Shown piece after piece: positions 15,810 to 23,694 of a stretch of DNA of 26,206 bases. A model generated the notes under the pieces. The model was not told the origin of the DNA and did no database searches. It was given only the letters and a program-made list of their open reading frames with translations. The stretch's first letter is position 1. Every line of letters starts with the position of its first letter. Source of the DNA: a virus; the IMG/VR virus record IMGVR_UViG_3300031234_000251, positions 1 to 26,206 of that record; one strand, written 5' to 3'. Made by a program: the position numbers and the translations under genes.

Positions 15810-16256
15810 TCATAGGTAAAAACAAGACCAATCTGTTTCAGAACCTGTCGCTGCTATATATGTAGTGTTTGACGAACTTACTCCTAACGAAATGCCAACG
15901 GAAAAATTATTTCCCCATGGAGCAAAATCTATTATGATGGCGCCCGTATTTGCTGCGATTAAATATGATGCTAACGGAGTGCCAGACGGACCGGTAGTAT
16001 TATTAAAAAGTTGCAAATATCTTAAAGTGCCATTTCTATTTGTTATCCAAACGCGATAAAGACTACCGGTAGAATTTTTGATTACACCGGGAAGAGTACC
16101 AACCCCGCCTATAAATAATGGAGATGCTTCGGCTTCTGCAATAGGCTTCGTTATAGATTCAACTTGAAGACGGTAAACATCATTAATATCTTGAGATACA
16201 CCTATAGCATCGCCCGATTCATTAAATAATATGACCGCAGGACTATCGGCGCTCAA
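15810..16256 (-). CDS. Small virion protein with shared N-terminal motif (TTG start)
   Basis: A 148-residue protein that begins MSADSPAVILFNESGDAIGV, the same pattern that opens the 555- and 1199-residue proteins. Here the motif leads into one small beta domain (SPLFIGGVGTLPGVIKNSTG, YLQLFNNTTGPSGTPLASYL) and nothing else, so it may be a minimal form of the family. The start is a TTG overlapping the TGA of the upstream gene (TTGA), with AAGGAG six bases ahead. No ATG or GTG fits better, and the N-terminal match to the paralogues confirms it. Likely a fibre-base or decoration component. Confidence 0.75.
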   Translation of the reverse strand: MSADSPAVILFNESGDAIGVSQDINDVYRLQVESITKPIAEAEASPLFIGGVGTLPGVIKNSTGSLYRVWITNRNGTLRYLQLFNNTTGPSGTPLASYLIAANTGAIIIDFAPWGNNFSVGISLGVSSSNTTYIAATGSETDWSCFYL

Positions 16257-16906
16257 AATATACTCCTTAATCTTGAACTTTCAAAAGCCCCAACATATGT
16301 TATAACATCTATAACTGTATGTATTATGGTTACTCCGTCCACGTCATACATATTGTGTTGTATAAATACAGGAAATTGATTAGAGTTATATGTTATTAAC
16401 TTTTCTACTAATTTCTGAGACATATCTTCTTGAAGATACCACGTAATAGAGGTTGGAAATGGGCTTGCGGTCGGCAGTGTTACTCTATATGCCCCTGAGG
16501 CAAAGCCATCCCCGGGCCCTTGAGAATCTATGAAATGGATTAACTGTCTTAAAGTTTCATGAGTTTCTGGTGTAATGCCACCGGTACCATTAACAGTTAA
16601 TCCATTTACTATTCCTGCGCCTTGCAAAAAGGCAAGTTGGGCCGCGTTAAATTGCAACAAATCAATATCACTACAAAGTACAACGATATCATTACTTCTA
16701 ATCTTATGGCGTAATTCTCCTTTTAAAAGAGAGGCTCGAATACTGGATTCTGAAATTCCTCTTATCTGCAATAGATCTCTAGTACAAAGATAGTTAATAG
16801 GATAGTTAAATATATTTATAGTCTTGATCTGCGGAGCAGTGTTCAAAACTATAAAACATCCATTAACATTGGTGCCTGGCGCAAACACATCCACAATTTC
16901 ACCCAA
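16253..16906 (-). CDS. Phage structural protein, tail or baseplate type (start uncertain)
   Basis: Up to 217 residues. The N-terminal half is a mixed domain (CTRDLLQIRGISESSIRASL, IVVLCSDIDLLQFNAAQLAF). The second half (ETLRQLIHFIDSQGPGDGFA, GAYRVTLPTASPFPTSITWY, VDGVTIIHTVIDVITYVGAF) looks like a conserved virion module ending in a beta domain. Possible starts are TTG at 16906 and in-frame GTG codons at 16894 and 16888. AAAGG touches the TTG, so the GTG at 16894 has the better spacing. A TAA lies two codons before the TTG, so no earlier start exists. Its 5' end overlaps an HNH remnant ORF, and reinitiation after that ORF's TGA is plausible. Its own TGA overlaps the next start. Confidence 0.7.
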   Translation of the reverse strand: MGEIVDVFAPGTNVNGCFIVLNTAPQIKTINIFNYPINYLCTRDLLQIRGISESSIRASLLKGELRHKIRSNDIVVLCSDIDLLQFNAAQLAFLQGAGIVNGLTVNGTGGITPETHETLRQLIHFIDSQGPGDGFASGAYRVTLPTASPFPTSITWYLQEDMSQKLVEKLITYNSNQFPVFIQHNMYDVDGVTIIHTVIDVITYVGAFESSRLRSIF

Positions 16907-17021
16907 CCTTTATTATAAATTCATTTGGCATTTTATCATATTTACTTCGATTACAAAAAGCACAAACAGGTCGTATATTTTCCAAGGTATGTGGTACACC
17001 TTTACTAATTACAATGCTCAT
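16899..17021 (-). pseudogene. C-terminal remnant of an HNH endonuclease (40-residue ORF)
   Basis: The ORF starts MSIVISKGVPHTLENIRP and continues VCAFCNRSKYDKMPNEFI. This is the second half of an HNH nuclease: the loop before the helix, the CxxC zinc pair, the catalytic-site Asn-Arg-Ser and the EFI tail. The first half, with the leading zinc pair and first catalytic His, is missing, so it should not cut DNA. It lies between two structural genes, 3 bp after one stop and overlapping the likely start of the next. It has a perfect AGGAGG at 17029-17034, seven bases before its ATG, so it is probably translated and may couple translation to the downstream gene. I read it as the scar of a decayed homing gene. 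Confidence 0.75.
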
Positions 17022-17024
17022 AAT

Positions 17025-17864
17025 TTAGCCTCCTGACGTTACGACTAAATCGTCTTCTATTTTGTCCCCAGTTTTATCAACTAATTTGTCTGTAATTTGA
17101 TCTTTGATATTTATGGTAACCGTGCGCTCAACATTTGGATTTTCCTTAGTGGCCTTAATATCAAATAATTTACTAGTTAATCTATCATCTTGTTGGACAG
17201 GCTTATAGTTGCTCATTATTTGAGCCATTGTAGAAAGCATTTTTTCCATCATTTCATTATAACTATATTTGGAAACATCAGATGGCTTAATTTCTTCTTC
17301 TGATCTAACATTAAAAATGCCTTGACTTACTAATAGTTCATCTTTACTTAATATAGTTTTGCGCAAATCTTCATCGGCCAAACTTATCATATTATCTGGC
17401 GTTAGTCTATATCTAACAAAAACAAGTTGTTCCAAATAATCCAAATTACCAACTGATGGCTGATTATCACTAAAATCACCATCGCCCTGTGCAATTCTCA
17501 ATCCTTTATTAACTGCAGATCCTAGAATTCTTGTATAGCTATCCTGCCATTCGGGCTCACGGCCATATTCTTTTTTAAGCTGATCTAATATCTTGGCGAG
17601 CCTAGTAAAAGATGTAATTTTAAGGGCAATGGCATCAGAAACAAATTTTTCACTTCTATGATAATTTTGCAATCCTCTTCTAGGGATGTAATCTGTCTCT
17701 TGATCAATACGACGAGTATCAAAAGCTAATTTATTAAAACCTTTGTCAGCTGATATAGATGATAGAGCGATTTTTCTTAAAAGCCTGGACCGCTTCCTAT
17801 AAGGAACATTCTCTGTGCCTTTAGAAATTAAATTATATAGATCAAAAACCTCTAATAGATGCAT
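17025..17864 (-). CDS. Hypothetical phage protein in the capsid-tail gene run
   Basis: A 279-residue mostly helical protein. The N-terminal part is basic (RKRSRLLRKIALSS, DTRRIDQETDYIPRRGLQNY). The middle has amphipathic helices, and the last 45 residues are a highly charged tail (ITDKLVDKTGDKIEDDLVV). There are no cysteines, membrane segments or catalytic motifs that I can name. AGAGG lies before the ATG. It is transcribed after the RelA/SpoT-like gene and before the HNH remnant. Position between capsid and tail genes suggests a head-completion, neck or internal head protein, but that is inference only. Confidence 0.6.
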   Translation of the reverse strand: MHLLEVFDLYNLISKGTENVPYRKRSRLLRKIALSSISADKGFNKLAFDTRRIDQETDYIPRRGLQNYHRSEKFVSDAIALKITSFTRLAKILDQLKKEYGREPEWQDSYTRILGSAVNKGLRIAQGDGDFSDNQPSVGNLDYLEQLVFVRYRLTPDNMISLADEDLRKTILSKDELLVSQGIFNVRSEEEIKPSDVSKYSYNEMMEKMLSTMAQIMSNYKPVQQDDRLTSKLFDIKATKENPNVERTVTINIKDQITDKLVDKTGDKIEDDLVVTSGG

Positions 17865-17913
17865 TTTCCTCTATCTTTTTTAGTAGAACTCTGCTACTAT
17901 GACATTTTATGCA

Positions 17914-18480
17914 TCAGGAGCTAATTCTATTAGTATTAGCTTGTAAATTAAGTTTTTTATATAGTTTATTATGGGTATCACGCAAGAAGTCTTGTTGTTT
18001 GTCTGAAAGTTTAGCCAATGATTTTGGATTGCGAAACTTTTCGTAGATATTATGCAAAAATTCTTTATATGGCTTGAATTCATTTGGGATAATTTGCAAC
18101 TCAAATCTAACGCCATCAATATCTAAATCGACATGTATAATGCCATGATACTCTAATCTATGTTCTTTAGATCTAACTGTATTTTTATCTACGCTTTTAA
18201 TTTGATGTCCAAACAATTTTTGTATAATGTTCATAGCATCTTTATGTTGAAACTGATCTGAAAAGAATAATCTACCTCTAACTAAATCAGATAATTCTAA
18301 TGGATTTTTAACATGATCAAGTTCCATTTTACGCTTAACACTAGCATACGGCTTAACATTAGTTTCTAATTCAAACTCTGAAGGCGGCAAATCAGACAAT
18401 TGGTCCTGCACATGCTTCAAAGCTTTATTTAGCTTTGGCACAGATTGCATATAATTTTTACGAAGTTGCTTGGTATCCAT
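17914..18480 (-). CDS. RelA/SpoT-like nucleotidyltransferase-fold protein
   Basis: A 188-residue protein matching the pattern of the (p)ppGpp synthetase domain. In order: a basic stretch with Ser (VKPYASVKRKME, about 42-53), the Asp motif DLVRGRLFF (65-73; usual DLxGxRI), the Tyr-His strand YHGIIHVDLDIDG (111-123), the Glu motif FELQIIP (126-132; usual ExQIRT), and HNIYEK (143-148; usual HxxYE). The catalytic Asp and Glu positions are kept. No hydrolase, TGS or ACT domain is present, so it resembles small alarmone synthetases or toxSAS toxins in size. Its ATG lies one base after the TAA of the 203-residue gene. It may make or transfer nucleotide signals, or be an inactive relative reused in assembly. 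Confidence 0.75.
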   Translation of the reverse strand: MDTKQLRKNYMQSVPKLNKALKHVQDQLSDLPPSEFELETNVKPYASVKRKMELDHVKNPLELSDLVRGRLFFSDQFQHKDAMNIIQKLFGHQIKSVDKNTVRSKEHRLEYHGIIHVDLDIDGVRFELQIIPNEFKPYKEFLHNIYEKFRNPKSLAKLSDKQQDFLRDTHNKLYKKLNLQANTNRISS

Positions 18481-18481
18481 A

Positions 18482-19093
18482 TTACACTTTGTAATTTACA
18501 AATTGAATAAGCGATCTCTCTTGCTCTTGTTGTGGGGTGCGTTCTGGCAAAGAATTAAGTCCGTTTAATCTGCGAATATAAAAGCTTTTGCTCGCCTCCC
18601 ATTTATTTTGATCATCTTCATTTACAGGTTGATTATTTTTAAGTGTCTTATATAGGCGCTGCAAAAAACTGACAGGATTTTCGGTAGCAGAAGTTTGTGA
18701 ATCTGAATTAACTTTGGGTTTATTAATTAACATATTAACTATAGTTACTAAGTAATTAGCTACTTGCACCTTTTTGGTTTCATTGGGTATTTTTGTACGA
18801 ATGATGTTTGCCGCCTGAGTAGCTGCATTTAACATAGCCGTTGTATTAGGCACAGTTAAACTATTTAGAATATCCAATAAGGCATGACTCGCAGCAGTTA
18901 CTTGTGGGTCTGCTTCATTGCGATCCAAAGCAGTTAGATCGGTTAGAACGACACCTGCGACTTGCCTAAAGCTAAACTGTGCGCCAGAAGGCGGAGTATT
19001 AACCAATTGATTTCGCAACCCAGAGTCATAGGCGGTGTCTTGTGCCTTGCTTTCGAATTGTGTTGCCAGCGCTAGTATTTGCTTTATATTCAT
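18482..19093 (-). CDS. Hypothetical phage protein, probable virion or assembly protein
   Basis: A 203-residue helical protein rich in Asn, Gln, Ala and Leu (MNIKQILALATQFESKAQDT, VANYLVTIVNMLINK, PERTPQQEQERSLIQFVNY). The middle has a possible buried helix but no true membrane span. The Asn/Gln-rich linker at about 125-150 separates two helical parts. No Shine-Dalgarno is obvious before the ATG. It is the first structural-cluster gene after the capsid gene; a nuclease cassette now separates them. Its stop is directly followed by the RelA/SpoT-like start. The function is unknown. Confidence 0.6.
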   Translation of the reverse strand: MNIKQILALATQFESKAQDTAYDSGLRNQLVNTPPSGAQFSFRQVAGVVLTDLTALDRNEADPQVTAASHALLDILNSLTVPNTTAMLNAATQAANIIRTKIPNETKKVQVANYLVTIVNMLINKPKVNSDSQTSATENPVSFLQRLYKTLKNNQPVNEDDQNKWEASKSFYIRRLNGLNSLPERTPQQEQERSLIQFVNYKV

Positions 19094-19120
19094 GAAAAGA
19101 TACTAAAATATAACCATTGA

Positions 19121-20311
19121 TTAAACTAACTTTTTAATAGAATTAAAATCATTCTCCCAAATAGCTATTAAATTATATTTAGTTTTAATTAAAATCTCTT
19201 TATCCATTGTTTTTTGATACAACTCGCCAAAACTTTTATGACAAGTATAATTTTCATCCTTCATATCATAAATTGTTGGATTACCATGATAATAATCTCC
19301 ATAAAATTCATAAACAGTATTGGTAATTGGATCAAATCCATCTACCCTAATCCACTTGTCTCCAAATAATAGTTTCTTTTGTTTTTCCAATTTGATATTC
19401 AAACTATTAAGCCATTGCAATTCTGGTATAGATATCTTATGACAACAATTAGGACATCTATTTCCTCCAATCTTACTTGGACTTCCCGTTCTGGAATTAA
19501 TGGAGGCTTCCCAACTATGATTTTTATTACATTTCCACCATACTTTATTTCTTGATCCACACCCAGCGGTATATTGTTCTGGGCGAGTGGCATTTTTATC
19601 ATAATCCCATTCTTTACATAATTCAGGATGTGTTATGGTTAAATTATTTTTACTATTTACTTGTTTTCCCGAACAATATGGACAGCCACAACTACCATCT
19701 ATATGTGCGTTAACTATACTACATATACTTGCGGTAAAATATTCTAAGCAATCATTGCACTTAACTTCTACTTTTTTAGAACTAAACGGTGTAATTTCAT
19801 TTGCCACTTGTGAATCACGTAATCTTTTAGCGACATCTGGATATAATGTACCAAGACTATTAGTATTATTAGTTTTTTTGCCATCACAAAATGGACAATC
19901 AGATCCGTCACTTGTTCTTTTATTAATTTTTGCTTTAAATTGTGAAAAACATTTACTGCAATTCCAATATACACGCTCTTCCGATCCATAATTTGTTTTA
20001 AACGGATCAACAACATTTAATGTAAAATCCCATTCTTTTTCTAATCGTGGGCTATGTTCAAATACATTAGTTTTTAGCTTAGATTGTCTTGGTAAAAATT
20101 TCATATGCTTACAATTATCAAACTTCCTATCTTTTGTATTAAAGACCCTTACCCAATTTTTGACAGAATTAAAATATTGCTCCCCACATTTAGAACAATT
20201 TAACCAATACTTGATATTTGATCCCGCTGTTATAAAATCTATTTTTGGATTTCTATCACGATCAAATTCTTCTTTTAATTTAGGGTATAAATCAAACGCA
20301 TTATCTTTCAT
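19121..20311 (-). CDS. Zinc-ribbon repeat, Vsr-like (EDxHD-type) endonuclease
   Basis: A 396-residue protein with four zinc-ribbon units spaced 70-80 residues apart (cysteines about 39/42, 118/121 with 139/142, 185/188 with 210/213, 261 with 286/289). The repeats contain the HPELCKEWDYDKN...TAGCGSRNKVWWKC pattern of zinc-ribbon arrays that bind DNA. A C-terminal nuclease of the Vsr fold follows: Glu297 (PELQW), Asp324 (RVDGFD), Glu335, Asp339 and His342 (YEFYGDYYHGNP). These are the residues expected for the EDxHD homing family (type I-Bth0305I). Ribbon 1 is incomplete. Its ATG overlaps the stop of the LAGLIDADG-methyltransferase gene (ATGA), so the two are translationally coupled. It most likely makes the cut for a shared mobile cassette. 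Confidence 0.82.
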   Translation of the reverse strand: MKDNAFDLYPKLKEEFDRDRNPKIDFITAGSNIKYWLNCSKCGEQYFNSVKNWVRVFNTKDRKFDNCKHMKFLPRQSKLKTNVFEHSPRLEKEWDFTLNVVDPFKTNYGSEERVYWNCSKCFSQFKAKINKRTSDGSDCPFCDGKKTNNTNSLGTLYPDVAKRLRDSQVANEITPFSSKKVEVKCNDCLEYFTASICSIVNAHIDGSCGCPYCSGKQVNSKNNLTITHPELCKEWDYDKNATRPEQYTAGCGSRNKVWWKCNKNHSWEASINSRTGSPSKIGGNRCPNCCHKISIPELQWLNSLNIKLEKQKKLLFGDKWIRVDGFDPITNTVYEFYGDYYHGNPTIYDMKDENYTCHKSFGELYQKTMDKEILIKTKYNLIAIWENDFNSIKKLV

Positions 20312-22419
20312 TTTATGTTCCTAAATATATAAATTGGCTCAAATTTTTCAATTCCGGATTTTTTAGTTAGATGATTTCTGATCGTACGAAGATGTACGAT
20401 CTCAATAGGTTCGCCAAACTGTTCTTTTGCCATATCTGTCATCTTTGTATATTTAGCCAAAATATTAAGCCCGAATATCTTTTCAGGCTTTAACATATAT
20501 TTTATATTGTTCAATGTCTGTTTCCAATATACGTTATAGAAATAATCCTCCCCGTTATTATATGCTTGCGTCTTATCAGAACAGTAATACTCTTGTGAAT
20601 AATACGGAGGACTGCTAAAACTAAAATCAATGCTATTTTCTGCCAATTTTACATGTTCAGAACCAGAAGTAATTAGCTGAATATCTTTTAACGATAATTC
20701 TTGTTTCATAATTCTTAATTCATCTATTGTTAATGGATCTGTTCCGATATATTTGCGATTGCAACTCGCGGCAGCTAACATTCTTCCGCCCCAACCGGCA
20801 CTATAATCATATACGGAATCACCTTCATTACTATATTTCATATATAAATATTTTGCTATATTAGGCTTGAACATCGAGATACTTGGAACTAATCTAGACG
20901 ATCTCATTCCCTGAATTAACATTCTAAAAGAGATATTAAATGTTTCATCATTATCTTCTTTATCCCACCAATCGAAGCCAAGTCTATTTTTAATAAGAAA
21001 GCGTAATTTATCATCATTATTAAAAACTTCCTTCATAGTTGGCTTACCTTCTTCTGTAGCATCATAGAACTTATGGCAATAAAACTTACAAATATCAGTA
21101 GCTAATGAACTGTTATTGAATAACTCACTGCTAGTTAAGTCAGGCTGGAATTCAACCAATTTTTTCCAGCTCTTAAATACTCTCGTAGGATCATCTGGAT
21201 ACAACCAACCCTGATTTCTAAAAAGTTTAAACAGCGGTTCTACCAGAGCCATTCTCTCATCAAAATCCAATGTCTTAACATATTTAATTGTTATTGGCTG
21301 ATTATTTATAGAAACTATCTTGTCGAATAGATAACTATCATCGTGTTTTATTTTAGTGATTGTTCTCTGGTGTATTTGATGTTGTTTAGCTATATCCATT
21401 ATATTAGCTCCATTCTTTATTTCATTCATAATGTTTTGTTTTTCTATTTCTGAAACCTTATATTCTTTGCGACTAAAAGTTCTGTTATTTTGTTGCTCTA
21501 TTAAATCAAGATATTTCTGATATTTTCTATCTAATCTGATAGATTTGTCGGCATTTTTATATAACCATTCCGCTAATTTAAGCACCTTTATATTACCATT
21601 GCTCTCTAATTCATAAGTGTTATTATTTGTTTTGGAAATATACCTTAAATTAATTATAAGTTTAAGTTGATCTAAAACTATTTGTTGAATTGATTCGCCA
21701 CATTCTTTTGTTGTAGCCAAAGACCATTTCCACTCACCATTTTCTCTTCTACATAAAGAGCCATCTCCATCAAACATCCCTCTAATGAAAGAAACGGTTA
21801 ACTCGGGTAGAAGCCATTCTGGATATTTTATTATAAAACTTTTAGCTTGTGGACACCCATTTTTATTAAGAGTTTCACATAAATGTTTGCTATACATTTT
21901 TAATGTATAATACTCATAATCTTCTTTAGTTTTTGTATATGTTATTTTGGTTATAGGTAATTCAATAAAAATTGCTAATTTTTGCAAATGAGTTAAATCA
22001 CTAATTTGTAAAGATAATGATACCGTATTATTTGTATTACTATTATAAGCATCAGCATACAAAAATCCTAACCAATATGCCTTTTCTGGAGAATCAATTA
22101 TATCAAAAATGTTTTGATTGAATTCTGTGAATCTGTGTGACGATGCCCTATTTCTTAAAATATTATTTTCATTTGCCCATTTTTGTATTCTGCGTTTATC
22201 TATGGAATATTTTATTCCTAGAGATTTTGCCGAAACGCCTTGGTCATATAAATCACAAATATAAATAATTTTATCATTAGAAAAATTTTCTTTAACAATT
22301 TTCCATTCATTTTGTAAAATTATTTGTTTGATTTCTTTTGTTGGCGCTTGCAATATGCCGGCGATTCTTTTAATTGCAAATCCGTCCTCGACCATCTGTT
22401 TAATTTTTTCGATGTCCAT
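20308..22419 (-). CDS. LAGLIDADG homing endonuclease fused to DNA methyltransferase
   Basis: A 703-residue fusion. The N-terminal helix-turn-helix region (about 1-90) leads into a LAGLIDADG nuclease with motifs YWLGFLYADAY (115-125) and FIRGMFDGDGS (211-221). A second helix-turn-helix follows (about 320-360, IMDIAKQHQIHQRTITKI). From about 380 comes an amino-methyltransferase, with AdoMet motif DYSAGWGGR (538-546) and catalytic SSPPYYS (602-608), the form used for N4-cytosine or N6-adenine. The frame extends to 22521, but those codons cross a terminator hairpin. GAGGG seven bases before the ATG at 22419 marks the true start. There is no intein splice signature. It overlaps the zinc-ribbon nuclease gene by ATGA and lies directly downstream of the capsid terminator. 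The pair may cut and protect the same locus. Confidence 0.9.
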   Translation of the reverse strand: MDIEKIKQMVEDGFAIKRIAGILQAPTKEIKQIILQNEWKIVKENFSNDKIIYICDLYDQGVSAKSLGIKYSIDKRRIQKWANENNILRNRASSHRFTEFNQNIFDIIDSPEKAYWLGFLYADAYNSNTNNTVSLSLQISDLTHLQKLAIFIELPITKITYTKTKEDYEYYTLKMYSKHLCETLNKNGCPQAKSFIIKYPEWLLPELTVSFIRGMFDGDGSLCRRENGEWKWSLATTKECGESIQQIVLDQLKLIINLRYISKTNNNTYELESNGNIKVLKLAEWLYKNADKSIRLDRKYQKYLDLIEQQNNRTFSRKEYKVSEIEKQNIMNEIKNGANIMDIAKQHQIHQRTITKIKHDDSYLFDKIVSINNQPITIKYVKTLDFDERMALVEPLFKLFRNQGWLYPDDPTRVFKSWKKLVEFQPDLTSSELFNNSSLATDICKFYCHKFYDATEEGKPTMKEVFNNDDKLRFLIKNRLGFDWWDKEDNDETFNISFRMLIQGMRSSRLVPSISMFKPNIAKYLYMKYSNEGDSVYDYSAGWGGRMLAAASCNRKYIGTDPLTIDELRIMKQELSLKDIQLITSGSEHVKLAENSIDFSFSSPPYYSQEYYCSDKTQAYNNGEDYFYNVYWKQTLNNIKYMLKPEKIFGLNILAKYTKMTDMAKEQFGEPIEIVHLRTIRNHLTKKSGIEKFEPIYIFRNIK

Positions 22420-22485
22420 GTTTTGTCCCTCACAAACAATATAACACAGCACTCCTAACCTGCTACGGTTCATAAAATATAAAAA

Positions 22486-22515
22486 AAGAAAGGCCACAAT
22501 AAAGTGGCCTTTCTT
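22486..22515 (-). terminator. Rho-independent terminator of the capsid gene
   Basis: A perfect 12-bp stem, AAGAAAGGCCAC against GTGGCCTTTCTT, with a 6-base loop. On the minus strand a run of T follows. It lies 30 bp after the capsid stop and before the nuclease-methyltransferase gene. It limits capsid transcription and shows that the open frame beyond 22419 is not coding. Confidence 0.92.
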
Positions 22516-22544
22516 ATTCAACGATTAAACTTCTATTTTAGAAA

Positions 22545-23558
22545 TTAAGCCCCGATGATTACTGATTTACGACCTGCTGCTGTTCCTCTTGGATTAACAA
22601 TTGCAATGCCGATAATTTCAGAAATTACCCATCCTAATTTTAATTGTTTTGGCTCGTCCGCTGGCAATACCTCGATGTCTTGACGTATTGGCATTACTCC
22701 AACAAACTCAGGGTCGGCTACACCGTAGATCGTTCCAGGTGGCACTATCTTACTTACCATAATATCAGTTCCCCAGATATGAGCATACAATCCGGTTTGT
22801 AGAACTTCACGCATAGTAACGGGATCGAAATCTCCGCCGCCTACGCCTTGTCCACCGCCTGAACCCCACTTTAGAATATCAGTAAACTCATTGATGTTCA
22901 TAAAGTACTTGGTTGTTACTAAGTCCCAACGATCAATTTGTTGTTTGATTTCAACTAAGTCTCTCTTTAGAAGACCTGCATCTGCAATGTCAGTTAGAGT
23001 ATTTTCAACTGAAGCAGCTGCATCGAGGGCCGCAAAGATGTTTGCATCTTCTTGAGCCATGATTTCTTGACGAGCCTTCTGAACAGCTCTGTCGATTACG
23101 TTGAATCTGCGTCTTTTAACTTCGGCGATTCTCACGGTTGGATTTGCGTAAACTTCGAACTCGGGAACAACTACTCTGTCACCGAATACTCTGGACTCTG
23201 GCCCAGTACCGTTTGAAGAGATTACAACTGCGGCAACATCGATATCACGATCGTAAGTTGGCATTGCACCTTGTGGAAGAGGATCAACTACGAGGGCTCT
23301 TCTTGCTATCCCGTGATAGTCTAAATTCCTGCGAATAGGATTTGCCATTGCTTGAGCAAGAGCAATTTTGCCATCTTGGGTCATTATAGCGCGCGTTATT
23401 AATTCATCACGCTTATCATCTGATAAGCTTGGTTGGCCTGCAAGGCCTTGATTGGATGGAACATTCTCTTCTAAAATACTTGCATATTTAACGAGTTGCG
23501 CTAATGCCTCTTTGAGAGAACCTGCGTTAACTTGTCCTTGGTTACTAAACATATTCAT
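22545..23558 (-). CDS. Major capsid protein, HK97-like fold
   Basis: A 337-residue protein that I assign as the major capsid protein. The N-terminal 60 or so residues are helical (SLKEALAQLVKYASILEEN), as in a delta-like or scaffolding arm. The rest has the mix expected of the HK97 fold: PTYDRDIDVAAVVIS, a strand-rich E-loop region (FGDRVVVPEFEVYANPTVRI), a long spine helix (VIDRAVQKARQEIMAQEDAN) and a late A-domain (GVADPEFVGVMPIRQDIEVL). It has its own late-type promoter box and strong terminator, as expected for the most abundant virion protein. GGAGA precedes the ATG. Base composition looks more balanced than in the flanking nuclease genes. The call rests on pattern and context; the exact family is not resolved. 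Confidence 0.82.
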   Translation of the reverse strand: MNMFSNQGQVNAGSLKEALAQLVKYASILEENVPSNQGLAGQPSLSDDKRDELITRAIMTQDGKIALAQAMANPIRRNLDYHGIARRALVVDPLPQGAMPTYDRDIDVAAVVISSNGTGPESRVFGDRVVVPEFEVYANPTVRIAEVKRRRFNVIDRAVQKARQEIMAQEDANIFAALDAAASVENTLTDIADAGLLKRDLVEIKQQIDRWDLVTTKYFMNINEFTDILKWGSGGGQGVGGGDFDPVTMREVLQTGLYAHIWGTDIMVSKIVPPGTIYGVADPEFVGVMPIRQDIEVLPADEPKQLKLGWVISEIIGIAIVNPRGTAAGRKSVIIGA

Positions 23559-23569
23559 TGATATCTCCG

Positions 23570-23577
23570 TATTTATA
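23570..23577 (-). promoter_or_regulatory. TATAAATA late-type promoter of the capsid gene
   Basis: TATAAATA, followed by CGGAGA, lies 11 bases before the capsid ATG on the minus strand. This is the T4-type late promoter consensus, and no matching -35 hexamer is present. An imperfect hairpin (GCTGGC/GCCGGC) lies just upstream. A start site about ten bases downstream of the box would leave almost no leader ahead of the Shine-Dalgarno, which weakens the case. Confidence 0.4.
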
Positions 23578-23694
23578 AGAATTATTTGCCGGCTTACGCC
23601 AGCTTAAAATATCAGGAATGATATTTAATAATATGATAGATTATTACCAGATTAAAATAATTATTTTTACATTGGGCTTGACTAATAAATAATA

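Noticed and set aside
20308-22419. The LAGLIDADG part as an intein within the methyltransferase
   Set aside because: There is no N-terminal Cys/Ser splice block and no C-terminal His-Asn block, and the nuclease is flanked by helix-turn-helix segments of free-standing homing genes.
22420-22521. A 34-residue N-terminal extension of the LAGLIDADG-methyltransferase frame
   Set aside because: It reads through a strong terminator hairpin and has no ribosome-binding site, while GAGGG precedes the ATG at 22419.
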